DNA of 64,000 nucleotides from Devosia oryziradicis (GTDB lineage Bacteria; Pseudomonadota; Alphaproteobacteria; Rhizobiales; Devosiaceae): the NCBI RefSeq assembly GCF_016698645.1, contig NZ_CP068047.1, forward strand, positions 2,329,001 through 2,393,000, read 5' to 3'. Numbering within the stretch: position 1 is the stretch's first letter; the number at the start of each line of letters is the position of its first letter. Shown here piece after piece: positions 41,391 through 52,610 of the stretch. The notes beneath the pieces were generated by a model. It saw only the letters and a list, made by a program, of their open reading frames with translations. It made no database searches and was not told the DNA's origin. A program made the translations under genes and the position numbers.

Positions 41391-43474
41391 CAGATCAGTC
41401 CCCCGGCCGCGATGGCCCAGGTCAGCAGTGCCGCCACGCCGATCAGCATGGCGAAAGCGTAGTGGTAGACATAGCCCGACTGGAGCTTGGTGACCCAGGA
41501 GGTCACGTTCTGCACCCGGCGGCCGAGGCCTTCGGTGAGCTTGTCGTCGATCAGCCAATCATCGAAGCCCTTCCAGAAGGCGCGACCGATCCATAGAGCC
41601 GGCCTGACGAAGATCGTGTTGTAGAGCTCGTCGAAGTACCACTTGTTGAGCAGGAACTGGTAGAGGCCCGGGTTCTGGGCGGCCAGCTTGCCCGGCAGGT
41701 CGGGGCGACGGATATACATGATGTAGGCGGTGACGAAGCCGATGATCATGGCGAAGGTCGCGCTCCACTTGACCCAGAGCGGGACGTGGTGGGCGGCTTC
41801 GATGATCTCGTGATCGACGACGAGCGCACCGGCGAAGAAGTGCTCGATATGTTCCACGTCGTGGAAGAACATCCCGTAGAACACCGCACCAGCCAGCACA
41901 GCGCCTACGGCCAGCACATAGAGCGGCACCAGCATGACGTTGGGTGCTTCATGGGCGTGGTCATAAGCCGAGCCGTGGTGGTCGTCGCCATGATCATCAT
42001 GAGCGTGGTCGTCGTGACCATGCGCGGCATGGTCGTCATGGCCGTGCGCGTCGTGCCCAGCCGGGCGCGGCGCGCCATGGAAGGTCAGGTGGATCAGGCG
42101 CCACGAGTAGAAGCTGGTGAACAGCGCAGCAACAACGAGCAGCCAGAAGGCAAAAGTGCCTGCATTGCCGCCGACGGCATAGGCAGCCTCGATGATGGAA
42201 TCCTTGGAGAAGAAGCCGGCAAAGCCCAACCATTCGGTGCCTGGAATACCGACGCCGGTCAGCGCCAGGGTGCCGATCAGCATCATGGCATAGGTCACCG
42301 GGATCTTGTGGCGCAAGCCGCCCATGTTCTGCATGTCCTGCTCATGGTGCATGGCGTGGATAACCGCGCCGGCGCCCAGGAACAGCAGCGCCTTGAAGAA
42401 GGCGTGGGTGAAGAGGTGGAACACGCCGGCCGAATAGGCCCCTGCCCCGAGCGCCACGAACATGTAGCCGAGCTGCGAACAGGTTGAGTAAGCAATGACG
42501 CGCTTGATGTCGTTCTGCACCAGGCCAACCGTCGCCGCGAAGAAGGCAGTGATGGCGCCGATGACCAGCACGACGGTCAGGGCGAAGGGCGAGGTTTCGA
42601 ACAGCGGCGACAGGCGCGCCACCATGAAGACACCCGCGGTCACCATGGTTGCGGCATGGATGAGCGCCGACACCGGGGTCGGGCCTTCCATGGCGTCCGG
42701 CAACCAGGTGTGGAGCAGGAACTGTGCCGACTTACCCATGGCACCCATGAACAGCAGCAGGCAGATCACAGTCATCGCATCGAGCTGCCAGCCGAGGAAC
42801 TGCATGATCGGCAGGCCCGTGGTGGCAAGCTCACCGGCGGTATGGAAAGCCCCGTCGAAATCGGCATGGCCGAGCACGAAGAAGGCGCCGAAAATGCCGA
42901 GGGCAAAGCCGAAGTCACCGACGCGGTTGACGATGAAGGCCTTCATTGCAGCAGCGGTTGCCGAAGGACGCGTGTACCAGAAGCCGATGAGCAGATAGGA
43001 GGCCAGGCCCACGCCTTCCCAGCCGAAGAACATCTGCAGGAAGTTGTCGGCCGTCACTAGCATCAGCATGGCGAAGGTGAAGAGCGACAGGTAGGCGAAG
43101 AAGCGATTGCGATGCGGATCGTCGGCCATGTAGCCGATGGAATAAGTGTGAACCAGCGCCGACACGGTATTGACCACAACCAGCATGATGGCCGTCAGCG
43201 TATCGATGCGCAGGATCCAGCGCAGGTCCATGTCGCCGACCTGGATCCAACGCATGACCTCGACCTTGACGACGGCCGTATGGCCGTCGGTCACGGCTCC
43301 CGCCAGACCGCCACCAAAGGCGACGGGCAGGAAGACGACCCAGCTCAGCACCGCCGAAATGATCAGCAGGCCGGTGGTGATATACTCGCTCGGCCGATGA
43401 CCGATCGTGCGGCCAAGGAGCCCCGCGATCAGCGCGCCGATGAGGGGCAGGAAAACAATCGCCTGATAGATCAT
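41390..43474 (-). CDS. nuoL: NADH-quinone oxidoreductase subunit L with His-rich insert
   Basis: 694 residues, the largest antiporter-like subunit, with the long lateral helix at the C-terminus. Landmarks: [16 protein letters not shown] (about 151-166), [29 protein letters not shown] (partly: [20 protein letters not shown]) and [20 protein letters not shown]. Between helices, at about residues 470-510, lies a cytoplasm- or periplasm-exposed stretch with roughly 18 histidines alternating with Asp, Gly and Ala, a composition not needed for complex I and possibly metal-binding. The stop overlaps the nuoM start. Confidence 0.96.
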   Translation of the reverse strand: MIYQAIVFLPLIGALIAGLLGRTIGHRPSEYITTGLLIISAVLSWVVFLPVAFGGGLAGAVTDGHTAVVKVEVMRWIQVGDMDLRWILRIDTLTAIMLVVVNTVSALVHTYSIGYMADDPHRNRFFAYLSLFTFAMLMLVTADNFLQMFFGWEGVGLASYLLIGFWYTRPSATAAAMKAFIVNRVGDFGFALGIFGAFFVLGHADFDGAFHTAGELATTGLPIMQFLGWQLDAMTVICLLLFMGAMGKSAQFLLHTWLPDAMEGPTPVSALIHAATMVTAGVFMVARLSPLFETSPFALTVVLVIGAITAFFAATVGLVQNDIKRVIAYSTCSQLGYMFVALGAGAYSAGVFHLFTHAFFKALLFLGAGAVIHAMHHEQDMQNMGGLRHKIPVTYAMMLIGTLALTGVGIPGTEWLGFAGFFSKDSIIEAAYAVGGNAGTFAFWLLVVAALFTSFYSWRLIHLTFHGAPRPAGHDAHGHDDHAAHGHDDHAHDDHGDDHHGSAYDHAHEAPNVMLVPLYVLAVGAVLAGAVFYGMFFHDVEHIEHFFAGALVVDHEIIEAAHHVPLWVKWSATFAMIIGFVTAYIMYIRRPDLPGKLAAQNPGLYQFLLNKWYFDELYNTIFVRPALWIGRAFWKGFDDWLIDDKLTEGLGRRVQNVTSWVTKLQSGYVYHYAFAMLIGVAALLTWAIAAGGLI

Positions 43475-43483
43475 AGCGGTGGC

Positions 43484-43798
43484 TTAGCCCTTCATGCTGC
43501 TGATGTCCTCAACCGCGATGGAGCCGCGGTTGCGGTAGAAAATGACGAGGATGGCAAGGCCGATGGCAGCCTCGGCGGCAGCCACGGTGAGGATCAGCAG
43601 CGCGAAAACCTGCCCCTGCAGGTCATTGAGCTGCGCGCTGAAGGCCACCATGTTGAGGTTGACGGCCAACAGGATCAGTTCGACCGACATCAGGATGACG
43701 ATGACGTTCTTGCGGTTGATGAAGATGCCGAACACGCCGAGCGTGAACAGGATTGCTGCTACGGTCAGGTAGTGACCGAGCCCGATACCCAAGCCCAT
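43484..43798 (-). CDS. nuoK: NADH-quinone oxidoreductase subunit K
   Basis: 104 residues, three membrane helices, related to MrpC. The two conserved membrane glutamates are present, in [20 protein letters not shown] (helix 2) and in [15 protein letters not shown] (helix 3). Part of the proton-transfer path from the quinone site to the pump subunits. Nine bases upstream of nuoL in the usual order. Confidence 0.97.
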   Translation of the reverse strand: MGLGIGLGHYLTVAAILFTLGVFGIFINRKNVIVILMSVELILLAVNLNMVAFSAQLNDLQGQVFALLILTVAAAEAAIGLAILVIFYRNRGSIAVEDISSMKG

Positions 43799-43807
43799 GT
43801 TTGCCTC

Positions 43808-44416
43808 CTACAACCCTTGACCGCTCTTGACTTTGACGACTTGCAGCGTTTCCGAAGCCCGGCGAGCGACCTGATCGATCGGGTTCTGGCGCTTGACGTT
43901 GCTCTTGTGACGCAGGGTCAGCACGATGGCGCCGATCATGGCGACCAGCAGCACGGCACCCGCACCCTGGAACAGGAAAATGTAGCGCGTATAGAGCACC
44001 AGCCCGATGGCGGTCATGTTGTCGACGGCACCATCGATCGGCAGCGCCGACCCACCGGCCGCCTCGGGCGAAATGACGAAGCTACCGGCCAGCAGCAGCA
44101 GTTCGAGCAGCAGCACGATGCCGACGATCACGCCGACCGGCGCATACTGGAGGAAGCCGGACCGCAACGAGGTGAAGTCCACGTCGAGCATCATGACCAC
44201 GAACAGGAAGAGCACGGCAACCGCGCCCACATAGACGACGATCAGCAGCAGGGCCAGGAACTCGGCACCGGCCAGCATGAACAGGCCCGAGGCATTGAAG
44301 AACGCCAGGATCAGGAACAGCACGGCATGCACGGGATTGCGCGCCGAAATGACCATCACGGCCGACAGGATGGCGACTGCCGAGAACAGGTAGAAGAAGA
44401 ATAGTGGAAGGGTCAT
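43808..44416 (-). CDS. nuoJ: NADH-quinone oxidoreductase subunit J
   Basis: 202 residues, five membrane helices. The conserved third-helix block VYVGAVAVLFLFVVMMLDVD contains the pi-bulge region important for coupling; NPVHAVLFLILAFFNASGLF precedes it. The ATG at 44414-44416 starts the first helix; an upstream extension in frame has no membrane character. Lies between nuoI (11 bases) and nuoK (nine bases). Confidence 0.96.
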   Translation of the reverse strand: MTLPLFFFYLFSAVAILSAVMVISARNPVHAVLFLILAFFNASGLFMLAGAEFLALLLIVVYVGAVAVLFLFVVMMLDVDFTSLRSGFLQYAPVGVIVGIVLLLELLLLAGSFVISPEAAGGSALPIDGAVDNMTAIGLVLYTRYIFLFQGAGAVLLVAMIGAIVLTLRHKSNVKRQNPIDQVARRASETLQVVKVKSGQGL

Positions 44417-44427
44417 GCTCTTCCCTC

Positions 44428-44916
44428 TCAGCGATACGGCGCGTCGGCGCTGAGGTTGTGGGCGATTTCGCGCTCCCAACGGTCGCCATTGGCGAGGAGC
44501 TTTTCCTTAGAGAAGTAGAGCTCTTCACGCGTTTCGGTTGCAAATTCGAAGTTCGGGCCTTCGACGATGGCGTCGACCGGGCATGCCTCCTGGCAGAAGC
44601 CGCAATAGATGCACTTCACCATGTCGATGTCGTAGCGCACCGTACGGCGTGTGCCGTCGTTCTGGCGCGGACCGGCCTCGATCGTGATGGCCTGGGCCGG
44701 GCAGATGGCCTCGCAGAGCTTGCAGGCAATGCAGCGCTCTTCGCCATTGGGATAGCGGCGCAGGGCATGCTCACCGCGGAAGCGCGGCGAAACATGGCCC
44801 TTTTCGAAAGGGTAGTTGATGGTCGGCCGCGGCGAGAAGAAGTAGCGCATGGTCAGGCCGAAGGCCTTTACCAACTCGGTGAGCAGCAGCGTATTGACGA
44901 ATTGGGTGGCGCGCAT
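44428..44916 (-). CDS. nuoI: NADH-quinone oxidoreductase subunit I
   Basis: 162 residues with two ferredoxin-type 4Fe-4S sites, [12 protein letters not shown] (about 62-73) and [13 protein letters not shown] (about 101-113), which carry electrons (clusters N6a and N6b) to NuoB. The C-terminal part with [20 protein letters not shown] is the usual alphaproteobacterial form. It shares one base with the end of nuoH. Confidence 0.98.
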   Translation of the reverse strand: MRATQFVNTLLLTELVKAFGLTMRYFFSPRPTINYPFEKGHVSPRFRGEHALRRYPNGEERCIACKLCEAICPAQAITIEAGPRQNDGTRRTVRYDIDMVKCIYCGFCQEACPVDAIVEGPNFEFATETREELYFSKEKLLANGDRWEREIAHNLSADAPYR

Positions 44917-46013
44917 CAGGCCATCCCTCCATGCCAGCCCCAGCCGGTCAGCTGGAGGACGAAAGCAACAATGACGACCATGGCGAGCGACAGCGGCAGG
45001 AACAGCTTCCAGCCGATGCGCATGAGTTGGTCATAGCGGTAGCGCGGCACGATGGCCTTGGCCATGGCGAACAGGAAGAACACCATGCTCACCTTGATGA
45101 AGAACCAGACCAGGCCCGGAATCCAGGTGAACGGCGGCAGGTCGATCGGCGAAGCCCAGCCACCCAGGAACAGGATGGTGGTCATGGCGCACATCAGCAG
45201 GATCGAGATGTACTCGCCCAGCATGAACAGCAGGTATGGCGTGGCCGAATATTCGGTCATGAAGCCGGCCACCAGCTCGGATTCGCCTTCGACCAGGTCA
45301 AACGGCGGGCGGTTCGTCTCAGCTAGGGCCGAGATGTAGAACACCACGAACATCGGGAACAGCGGCAGCCAGAACCAGTTGAGGAACGACAGCCACGGCA
45401 CGCCGAGTGTATGGGCCAGGCCCATTTCCTGCTGCGCGAGGACGATGTCCTGCAGGTTCAGCGAACCCACACAGAGCAGCACGGTGATGATTACGAGGCC
45501 GATCGAGACTTCGTAGGACACCATCTGCGCGGCCGAACGGAGCGAGCCGAGGAACGGATACTTCGAATTCGACGCCCAGCCGCCGATGATGACGCCATAA
45601 ACGCCGAGCGAGGAGATGGCGAGGAGGTAGAGGATGCCGAGGTTGACATTGCCGATGGCGAGGCCCGCATCGACCGGGATCACGGCCCAGCCGGCCAAGG
45701 CCAGCGTTGCGGTGATCAAAGGCGCCAGGAGGAACAGCACCTTGTCGGCGCCGCCCGGAATGACGGCTTCCTTGAGCGCAAACTTCAGCAGGTCGGCAAA
45801 GCTCTGCAGCAGGCCGAAGGGACCCACCACGTTGGGGCCGCGGCGCAGCTGCACGGCAGCCCAGATCTTGCGGTCAGCCAGCAGGATGAAGGCGGTGAAG
45901 ATCAGGAGGCCAACCAGCAGCAGCAGCGCCTTGTAGATCAGGCCCACATGCATGCCCCAGCCAAGGACCGGGATGCCGAGCAGGTAGTCGAGGGCGGAGA
46001 GAATAAAGTCCAT
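44916..46013 (-). CDS. nuoH: NADH-quinone oxidoreductase subunit H
   Basis: 365 residues, eight to nine membrane helices; forms the quinone chamber together with NuoB and NuoD. Recognisable blocks: [20 protein letters not shown] (about 48-67), [39 protein letters not shown] and the acidic loop [23 protein letters not shown] (partly: [15 protein letters not shown]). Full length and normal. Confidence 0.98.
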   Translation of the reverse strand: MDFILSALDYLLGIPVLGWGMHVGLIYKALLLLVGLLIFTAFILLADRKIWAAVQLRRGPNVVGPFGLLQSFADLLKFALKEAVIPGGADKVLFLLAPLITATLALAGWAVIPVDAGLAIGNVNLGILYLLAISSLGVYGVIIGGWASNSKYPFLGSLRSAAQMVSYEVSIGLVIITVLLCVGSLNLQDIVLAQQEMGLAHTLGVPWLSFLNWFWLPLFPMFVVFYISALAETNRPPFDLVEGESELVAGFMTEYSATPYLLFMLGEYISILLMCAMTTILFLGGWASPIDLPPFTWIPGLVWFFIKVSMVFFLFAMAKAIVPRYRYDQLMRIGWKLFLPLSLAMVVIVAFVLQLTGWGWHGGMA

Positions 46014-46022
46014 TGTTCTCCC

Positions 46023-48125
46023 CTACTCCGCGGCCTGGCGCAGGCCAGCGGCCGTGGCGGCACACTCGCCCATCACGGCCGAAGCGCGCGCGATCGGATT
46101 GCTGAGATAGAAGTCGGCGACGGCCGAGCCAAAGGGCGCCGACTTGGTCTTGATTGCAGCTTTGGCGAGCTTGGCCACGTCAGCCACCGAACCGGCGGCG
46201 ATCTGGTCGATGCGAGCCAGATGCGGGAATTCGGCATAGATGGCAGCGCGGAGCTGTTGCAGCGAATTGAACGGCAGCGGCCTGCCCATGGCGCCCGAAA
46301 GTGCCCGGATGATGGCCCAATCTTCCTTGGCGTCACCCGGCGGGAACACGGCGCGGTTGGTCACCTGGACGCGGCCCTCTGTGTTGACATAGGTGCCGGA
46401 CTTTTCGGTATAGGTCGCGCCCGGCAGGATGACATCGGCGCGGTGCGCACCGGCATCGCCATGCGAGCCGATATAGACCACGAATGCCTTGCCCATGGCC
46501 GAGGTGTCGTATTCGTCGGCGCCAAGCAGGAACAGCGTGTCGAGCTCGCCCTTGCCAGCCAGTGCAATCTGGTCGGCCGAGCAGACGCCGCCGTCATGCG
46601 GGACGAAGCCGATATCAATGCCGCCAACGCGGCTGGCGGCATTGTGCAGCAGTGCAAAGCCATTCCAGCCTTCGGCAACATTGGTGCCTGTTGCCAGCTT
46701 GGATGCCAGGGCGATCACGTCGCGGCCGACCTGCTTGCCGAGTTGGGCATGCGAGACGGCGCCTTCGCCGACGATGATCAGCGGGTTCTTGGCATTGGCC
46801 AGGATTTCGCCGAACGAGCCCTTGCCGGCAGCGAGATCAGCCAGAGACTCGAAGCCCTCGCCGAGGTAGCTGTAGGTGTAAGTCAGGTCAGCCTGCTCGC
46901 CGATCACTGCGATCGGCAGGCCCTTGGCGCGCCAAGTCTTGCGGATGCGCGCATTGATCAGCGACGCTTCCTTGCGCGGATTGGCGCCGATGATGACAAT
47001 GGCGTCGGCCTGCTCGATCCCGGCAATGGTGGGATTGAACAGGTAGGCCGAGCGCGGCATGGACGGATCGATGCCAGACATGGCCGGGCGGACGTCGGTC
47101 ATGCCCGAGCCGATCGAAGCCAGCAGCGCCTTGAGCGCATACATTTCTTCGACAGCGGCCAGGTCACCGGCAATGGCGCCGACCTTGTTGCCCGCCTTCT
47201 TGAGGCGGGCGGCGACGGCGGCGAGCGCTTCGTCCCACGATGCAGGCTGCAGCTTGCCGGACTTGCGCACATAGGGGCGATCGAGCCGCTGGCTCTTGAG
47301 GCCATCCCAGATGAAGCGGGTCTTGTCGGAAATCCACTCTTCGTTGATCGCCTCGTTGATGCGCGGCAGGATGCGCATCACTTCGCGGCCACGGCTGTCG
47401 ACGCGGATGTTGGAGCCGACGGCGTCCATTACGTCGATGGATTCGGTCTTCACCAGTTCCCACGGGCGGGCGTTGAAGGCGTAGGGCTTGCTGGTCAGCG
47501 CGCCGACCGGGCAGAGGTCGATGACGTTGCCTTGCAGCTCGCTCGAGAGTGCCTGCTCGAGATAGGTGGTGATCTCGGCGTCTTCGCCGCGACCCAGCAG
47601 GCCCATTTCGGCAATGCCGGCCACTTCGGTGGTGAAGCGGACGCAACGCGTGCAGTGGATGCAGCGGTTCATCGAGGTCTTGACCAAGGGGCCAATATAC
47701 TTGTCCTCGACGGCGCGCTTGTTCTCGGCGAAGCGGTTCTTGTCCACGCCATAGGCCATGGCCTGGTCCTGCAGGTCGCATTCACCGCCCTGGTCGCAGA
47801 TCGGGCAATCCAGCGGGTGATTGATCAGCAGGAATTCCATCACGCCTTCGCGGGCCTTCTTGACCATCGGCGTGTTGGTGAACATTTCGGGCGGTTCGCC
47901 ATTGGGGCCGGGACGCAGATCCTTGACGGCCATGGCGCAGGAGGCCTGCGGCTTGGGCGGACCACCCTTCACCTCGACCAGGCACATGCGGCAATTGCCG
48001 GCCACCGACAGGCGCTCATGGTAGCAGAAGCGCGGGATTTCCGCGCCGGCTGCTTCGGCGGCCTGCATCAGCGTGTAGTAATCAGGAACTTCGACGAGCT
48101 GGCCGTCGACCTTGATGGAAGCCAT
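46023..48125 (-). CDS. nuoG: NADH-quinone oxidoreductase subunit G
   Basis: 700 residues. The N-terminal ferredoxin region binds several iron-sulphur clusters: 2Fe-2S ligands in RFCYHERLSVAGNCRMC (about 33-49), the HxxxCxxCxxxxxC site in HPLDCPICDQGGECDLQ (about 103-119), and CIHCTRC (about 153-159) with a distant Cys in VIDLCPVGAL. The rest is a molybdopterin-oxidoreductase-like domain without cofactor, typical of complex I. Four bases after nuoF. Confidence 0.97.
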   Translation of the reverse strand: MASIKVDGQLVEVPDYYTLMQAAEAAGAEIPRFCYHERLSVAGNCRMCLVEVKGGPPKPQASCAMAVKDLRPGPNGEPPEMFTNTPMVKKAREGVMEFLLINHPLDCPICDQGGECDLQDQAMAYGVDKNRFAENKRAVEDKYIGPLVKTSMNRCIHCTRCVRFTTEVAGIAEMGLLGRGEDAEITTYLEQALSSELQGNVIDLCPVGALTSKPYAFNARPWELVKTESIDVMDAVGSNIRVDSRGREVMRILPRINEAINEEWISDKTRFIWDGLKSQRLDRPYVRKSGKLQPASWDEALAAVAARLKKAGNKVGAIAGDLAAVEEMYALKALLASIGSGMTDVRPAMSGIDPSMPRSAYLFNPTIAGIEQADAIVIIGANPRKEASLINARIRKTWRAKGLPIAVIGEQADLTYTYSYLGEGFESLADLAAGKGSFGEILANAKNPLIIVGEGAVSHAQLGKQVGRDVIALASKLATGTNVAEGWNGFALLHNAASRVGGIDIGFVPHDGGVCSADQIALAGKGELDTLFLLGADEYDTSAMGKAFVVYIGSHGDAGAHRADVILPGATYTEKSGTYVNTEGRVQVTNRAVFPPGDAKEDWAIIRALSGAMGRPLPFNSLQQLRAAIYAEFPHLARIDQIAAGSVADVAKLAKAAIKTKSAPFGSAVADFYLSNPIARASAVMGECAATAAGLRQAAE

Positions 48126-48129
48126 TGCC

Positions 48130-49437
48130 CTACTCCGCAGCGATCGACGGCACGGCGCCGTCGCTGGTGGACGAATATGTATACTGGTCGATCCGCTCTT
48201 CGATCACGTGACGGAAGTTGCGGATTAGGCCTTGGATCGGCCATGCGGCGGCGTCGCCGAGGGCGCAGATGGTGTGGCCTTCGATCTGCTTGGTCACTTC
48301 GAACAACATGTCGATTTCGCGCTTCTGGGCGCGGCCTTCGACCATGCGCTCCATGACGCGCATCATCCAGCCGGTGCCTTCGCGGCACGGCGTGCACTGG
48401 CCGCAGCTCTCATGCTTGTAGAAAGCCGAGAGGCGCCAGATGGCTTTGATGATGTCGGTCTGCTTGTCCATGACGATCACGGCAGCAGTGCCGAGGGACG
48501 AGCCGACTTCGCGCAGGCCGTCGAAGTCCATGACGGCATTGCGGATTTTGTGGCCGGGCACACAGGGAACCGAGGCGCCGCCGGGGATTACGGCGAGCAG
48601 GTTGTCCCAGCCGCCGCGAATGCCACCGCAGTGCTTTTCGATGATCTCTTCGAAAGTGACGCCCATGGCCTCTTCGAACGTCGCCGGCTTGTTCACATGG
48701 CCAGACACGCACATCAGCTTGGTGCCGGTATTGTTGGCACGACCAATCGAGGCGAACCAGGCGCCCGAGCGGCGCAGGATTTCCGGGACGACGGCAATCG
48801 ACTCGACATTGTTCACGGTCGTCGGGTTGCCATATACGCCCATGCCGGCCGGGAATGGCGGCTTGAGGCGCGGCTGGCCCTTCTTACCTTCCAGCGACTC
48901 CATCAGGGCAGTTTCCTCGCCGCAGATGTAGGCGCCGGCGCCGTGATGGACGATGATATCAAGGTCCCAGCCGTGGATATTGTCCTTGCCGATCAGCTTG
49001 GCTTCATAGGCCTGCTCGACGGCAGCCTCGAGGCGTTGGCGCTCACGGATGAACTCGCCACGAACGTAGATGAACGCGAGATGCGCATCCATGGCGCGGG
49101 CAGCAAGCAGGCAGCCTTCCACCAGATGGTGCGGATCATGCCGCAAGATATCTCGGTCCTTGCATGTGCCGGGCTCGGACTCGTCGGCATTGACCAGCAG
49201 GTAGTGCGGACGGCCGTCATTGACCTTGGGCATGAAGGTCCACTTGAGCGCGGTCGGGAAACCGGCGCCGCCACGGCCACGCAGGCCAGACGCCTTGACC
49301 TCGTTGGTGATCCAGTCGCGCCCGGCGTCGATGAACTCCTTGGTGCCCACCCAGGCGCCGCGCGAACGCGCGCCCTCGAGCGTCCAGTCGCCCTGGCCGT
49401 AGAGATTGGTGAAAATGCGATCCTTGTCAGCGAGCAC
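48130..49437 (-). CDS. nuoF: NADH-quinone oxidoreductase subunit F
   Basis: 435 residues, the NADH-oxidising flavoprotein. The NADH/FMN loop is [16 protein letters not shown] (about 52-67), the FMN region [21 protein letters not shown], and the 4Fe-4S (N3) ligands are in [12 protein letters not shown] (about 345-356) with a later Cys in HTICALGDA. Lies 11 bases after nuoE. Confidence 0.98.
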   Translation of the reverse strand: MLADKDRIFTNLYGQGDWTLEGARSRGAWVGTKEFIDAGRDWITNEVKASGLRGRGGAGFPTALKWTFMPKVNDGRPHYLLVNADESEPGTCKDRDILRHDPHHLVEGCLLAARAMDAHLAFIYVRGEFIRERQRLEAAVEQAYEAKLIGKDNIHGWDLDIIVHHGAGAYICGEETALMESLEGKKGQPRLKPPFPAGMGVYGNPTTVNNVESIAVVPEILRRSGAWFASIGRANNTGTKLMCVSGHVNKPATFEEAMGVTFEEIIEKHCGGIRGGWDNLLAVIPGGASVPCVPGHKIRNAVMDFDGLREVGSSLGTAAVIVMDKQTDIIKAIWRLSAFYKHESCGQCTPCREGTGWMMRVMERMVEGRAQKREIDMLFEVTKQIEGHTICALGDAAAWPIQGLIRNFRHVIEERIDQYTYSSTSDGAVPSIAAE

Positions 49438-49448
49438 TCTTCACACTC

Positions 49449-50792
49449 CTAACGCGGCTTCTTGCCGAAGACGCGGATGTATTCTGCCTCGCCGCCACGG
49501 GCGAGAACCTCGGCCTGGGCCAGCCAGTTGTCGCGGGCGACGCGGCCGGCAAAGTTCAGCGAGCCTTCGACCTGGGCGATCTGTTCGGGCGTCAGAGCCG
49601 CAACCTGGCTCCACTTTGTGATGCCGAGGGCATTCAGGCGGCCCTCAAGCACCGGGCCCACGCCCGATATCAGCTTGAGGTCGTCTGGGGCACCGGCGGG
49701 AGCAACAAAGAGCGGCGTGCTGCCACCCTTTTCGGCGACCGGATTAACCTCTGCCGGATTAGCCTTGGGGGCGATGATCGTGCGGCTCTTCTTTACCGAC
49801 GCACTAGTGCCGTCGGCTGCCGGTGCCTTGGCGGAAGCCTTGCCTGGCGCCTTGCCGCCGTCGATCTTGGCGGCGTCTGACTCAGCGCCTGTAGCATCCT
49901 CGCGCATGGCCGCATTCGGCTTGCCATTGGCCTTAGCGGCCGCATTGGCTGCTTTGCGCTCGCCCTCGGCCTGCGCCTGGGAAACCTTGGCTTCGGCAGG
50001 CGTCCCCTTGATGGCGGGTGCCGATTCCTCGGTCACGTTGCGCGGCTTGGCTGCCGAAGTCGCCGCCTGAGGCGCAACTGGAGCCGCGGGGGCAGCAGGC
50101 GCGGCAGGCGCGGCAGCTGGAGCCGCAGGTGCAGCATCGGCCGGTGGGGCTGGCGGAATGAACTTTTCACGGGTCGCCTTGGGCGCCTCGAGCAGCGTCG
50201 TGCGGCCGCCCTCGGATGAAGAGTGCAGCCGATCGATCTGCGGACCGGGCTTGATGCTCGCGCCGTTTCCAGCGGCGAAGGCATCAACGATTTCCTCGAA
50301 GCGCTCGGGCGTCAGATCTTCATACGTGTCATGGTAGATCGTGACCATCGGTGCGTTGACGCAGGCGCCCGCGCATTCGACCTCTTCCCAGCTCATCGTG
50401 CCATCGGCGTTGAGATGGTGCGGATCGTGGTGGATTTTGCTCTTGCAGATGTCGATCAGCTTCTCGGCGCCGCGCAACTGGCAGGGCGTGGTGCCGCAGA
50501 CCTGGATATGGGCGCGCGAGCCAACCGGCTGCAGCTGGAACTGGGTGTAGAAGGTCGCGACTTCCAGCACACGGATATAGGCCATGCCAAGCATGTCGGC
50601 GATCGTTTCGATCGTGGCGCGGCTGACCCAGCCGTCCTGATCCTGGGCGCGCATGAGCAACGGGATGACGGCAGACTGCTGACGGCCGGCCGGGTAGAGC
50701 CCGATCTTCCATTCCGCCCATTTGGCGTTTTCAGCACTAAACGCGAACGCGGCCGGTTGAACCGACTCATCCGCAAGGCGACGCGCAACCAT
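49449..50792 (-). CDS. nuoE: NADH-quinone oxidoreductase subunit E with long C-terminal extension
   Basis: 447 residues, far longer than the roughly 165 of E. coli NuoE. Residues 1-185 are the thioredoxin-like 2Fe-2S domain (cluster N1a ligands in VCGTTPCQLRG and ECAGACVNAPM). Residues about 190-365 are a low-complexity Ala/Pro/Lys linker. Residues about 370-447 form a helix-hairpin-helix-like domain beginning LKLISGVGPVLEGRLNALGI and ending RVFGKKPR, similar to tails on some other rhizobial proteins and to the ribosomal L21-associated HhH domain. The function of this tail in complex I is not known to me. Confidence 0.94.
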   Translation of the reverse strand: MVARRLADESVQPAAFAFSAENAKWAEWKIGLYPAGRQQSAVIPLLMRAQDQDGWVSRATIETIADMLGMAYIRVLEVATFYTQFQLQPVGSRAHIQVCGTTPCQLRGAEKLIDICKSKIHHDPHHLNADGTMSWEEVECAGACVNAPMVTIYHDTYEDLTPERFEEIVDAFAAGNGASIKPGPQIDRLHSSSEGGRTTLLEAPKATREKFIPPAPPADAAPAAPAAAPAAPAAPAAPVAPQAATSAAKPRNVTEESAPAIKGTPAEAKVSQAQAEGERKAANAAAKANGKPNAAMREDATGAESDAAKIDGGKAPGKASAKAPAADGTSASVKKSRTIIAPKANPAEVNPVAEKGGSTPLFVAPAGAPDDLKLISGVGPVLEGRLNALGITKWSQVAALTPEQIAQVEGSLNFAGRVARDNWLAQAEVLARGGEAEYIRVFGKKPR

Positions 50793-51985
50793 CAGCGATC
50801 AACCTCTCCGAACACGATATCGAGCGAGCCAAGAATGGCCGAGACGTCGGCCAGCATGTGGCCGCGGCACAGGAAATCCATGGCCGACAAGTGCGCAAAA
50901 CCCGGCGCGCGGATCTTGCAGCGATAAGGCTTGTTGGTGCCGTCGCTGACCAGGTACACGCCAAACTCGCCCTTGGGGGCTTCCACGGCCGCGTATACCT
51001 CGCCGGCGGGAACCTTGTAGCCTTCGGTATAGAGCTTGAAGTGATGGATCAGCGCTTCCATCGACTTCTTCATTTCCCCGCGCTTGGGCGGCACGACCTT
51101 GCCGTCGAGCGAGGACACCGGGCCCTTGCCGTCGGCGGCGTTCAGCTTGGCCACGCATTGCTGCATGATGTACGTGGACTGCTTCATCTCTTCCATGCGG
51201 ATGAGATAGCGGTCGTAGCAGTCGCCGTTCTTGCCGATCGGGATATCGAAATCCATCTCGGCATAGCATTCATAGGGCTGCGCCTTGCGGAGGTCCCAAG
51301 CGGCGCCCGAGCCGCGGACCATCACGCCCGAAAAGCCCATGTTCCAGGCGTCTTCGAGCTTCACCAAGCCGATGTCGACATTGCGCTGCTTGAAAATGCG
51401 GTTCTCGGTCAGGAGCGTATCCAGATCGACCAGGAACTTGAGGAACTCGCCGCAAAAGGATTCGATATCGTCGATCAGCGCCTGCGGCAGGTCCTGGTGG
51501 ACGCCGCCGGGACGGAAATAGGCGGCATGCATGCGCGCGCCGGAAGCACGCTCATAGAAAATCATGAGCTTTTCGCGCCACTCGAAGCCCCAGACCGGCG
51601 GCGTCAGCGCGCCCACGTCCATGGCCTGAGTGGTGACGTTCATCAGATGCGCCAGGAGGCGACCGATTTCGGAATACAGCACGCGGATGAGCTGGCCGCG
51701 GCGGGGCACTTCAAGGCCCAACAGCTTCTCCACGGCCAGGGCAAACGCATGCTCCTGGTTCATGGGCGCCACATAGTCGAGGCGATCGAAATACGGGACG
51801 GCCTGCAGGTACGTCTTCGATTCGATCAGCTTCTCCGTGCCGCGGTGCAGCAGGCCGATATGCGGGTCTACGCGTTCGACAATCTCGCCGTCGAGCTCGA
51901 GAATCAGGCGCAGCACGCCGTGGGCCGATGGGTGCACCGGCCCGAAATTGATGGTGAAGTTTCTGACTTCGGCTTCAACGGTCAT
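50792..51985 (-). CDS. nuoD: NADH-quinone oxidoreductase subunit D
   Basis: 397 residues, 49-kDa-type subunit that helps form the quinone site. The N-terminal [16 protein letters not shown] (about 12-27), the THGTEKL equivalent [11 protein letters not shown] and the C-terminal [20 protein letters not shown] are clear. It overlaps nuoC by four bases and nuoE by one. Confidence 0.98.
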   Translation of the reverse strand: MTVEAEVRNFTINFGPVHPSAHGVLRLILELDGEIVERVDPHIGLLHRGTEKLIESKTYLQAVPYFDRLDYVAPMNQEHAFALAVEKLLGLEVPRRGQLIRVLYSEIGRLLAHLMNVTTQAMDVGALTPPVWGFEWREKLMIFYERASGARMHAAYFRPGGVHQDLPQALIDDIESFCGEFLKFLVDLDTLLTENRIFKQRNVDIGLVKLEDAWNMGFSGVMVRGSGAAWDLRKAQPYECYAEMDFDIPIGKNGDCYDRYLIRMEEMKQSTYIMQQCVAKLNAADGKGPVSSLDGKVVPPKRGEMKKSMEALIHHFKLYTEGYKVPAGEVYAAVEAPKGEFGVYLVSDGTNKPYRCKIRAPGFAHLSAMDFLCRGHMLADVSAILGSLDIVFGEVDR

Positions 51986-52599
51986 TGCTTGGCCTTCTCG
52001 TCACCGGGCAGCACGTAGTCCGTCCCTTCCCAAGGCGACAAATAGTCGAACGAACGGTATTCCTGCATCAGCTTGACGGGCTCATAGACCACGCGCTTGC
52101 GGGTCTCGTCGTAGCGCACTTCCACAAAACCCGTGGTTGGGAAATCCTTGCGCAGCGGGTGCCCGTCAAAACCGTAGTCGGTCAGGATGCGGCGTAGATC
52201 GCCATGGCCCGAAAACAGGATTCCATAGAGATCATAGGCCTCACGCTCGAACCATTCGGCGCCCTTGAAGACGCCGGTGATGCTGGGAACGGGCGTCACG
52301 TCGTCCGTCATGACCTTCACCCGGACACGCTGGTTCAGGTATGGGCTCATGAAATGGTAGACGACGTCGAAGCGCTCGTCCCTGGCAGGATAGTCGGCAC
52401 CGCAGATATCGACAAAGCTGACGAAACGGCAGCGCGGATCGTCACGCAGGAAAGTGGCGATCGCCACGATTGCGTCTTTTTCCGCATTCAGGGTCAGTTC
52501 GCCGAAAGCGACTTCCTGGGAGACAATCGCCGAGCCGAGGGCACGAGTGATGTGCTCGCCAAGGTCCATGAGCGGATCGACCTGGGTTACTTCATCCAT
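51982..52599 (-). CDS. nuoC: NADH-quinone oxidoreductase subunit C
   Basis: 205 residues, 30-kDa-type hydrophilic subunit. The signature [20 protein letters not shown] (about 120-139) and [16 protein letters not shown] are intact, followed by the usual short tail. Its stop overlaps the nuoD start (ATGA); it starts 11 bases after nuoB. It is a separate gene and not a NuoCD fusion. Confidence 0.98.
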   Translation of the reverse strand: MDEVTQVDPLMDLGEHITRALGSAIVSQEVAFGELTLNAEKDAIVAIATFLRDDPRCRFVSFVDICGADYPARDERFDVVYHFMSPYLNQRVRVKVMTDDVTPVPSITGVFKGAEWFEREAYDLYGILFSGHGDLRRILTDYGFDGHPLRKDFPTTGFVEVRYDETRKRVVYEPVKLMQEYRSFDYLSPWEGTDYVLPGDEKAKQ

Positions 52600-52610
52600 T
52601 CTGGCTGACC

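Noticed and set aside
45411..48356. Long plus-strand open frame opposite nuoH and nuoG
   Set aside because: Shadow of two certain complex I genes; no ribosome binding site or domain.
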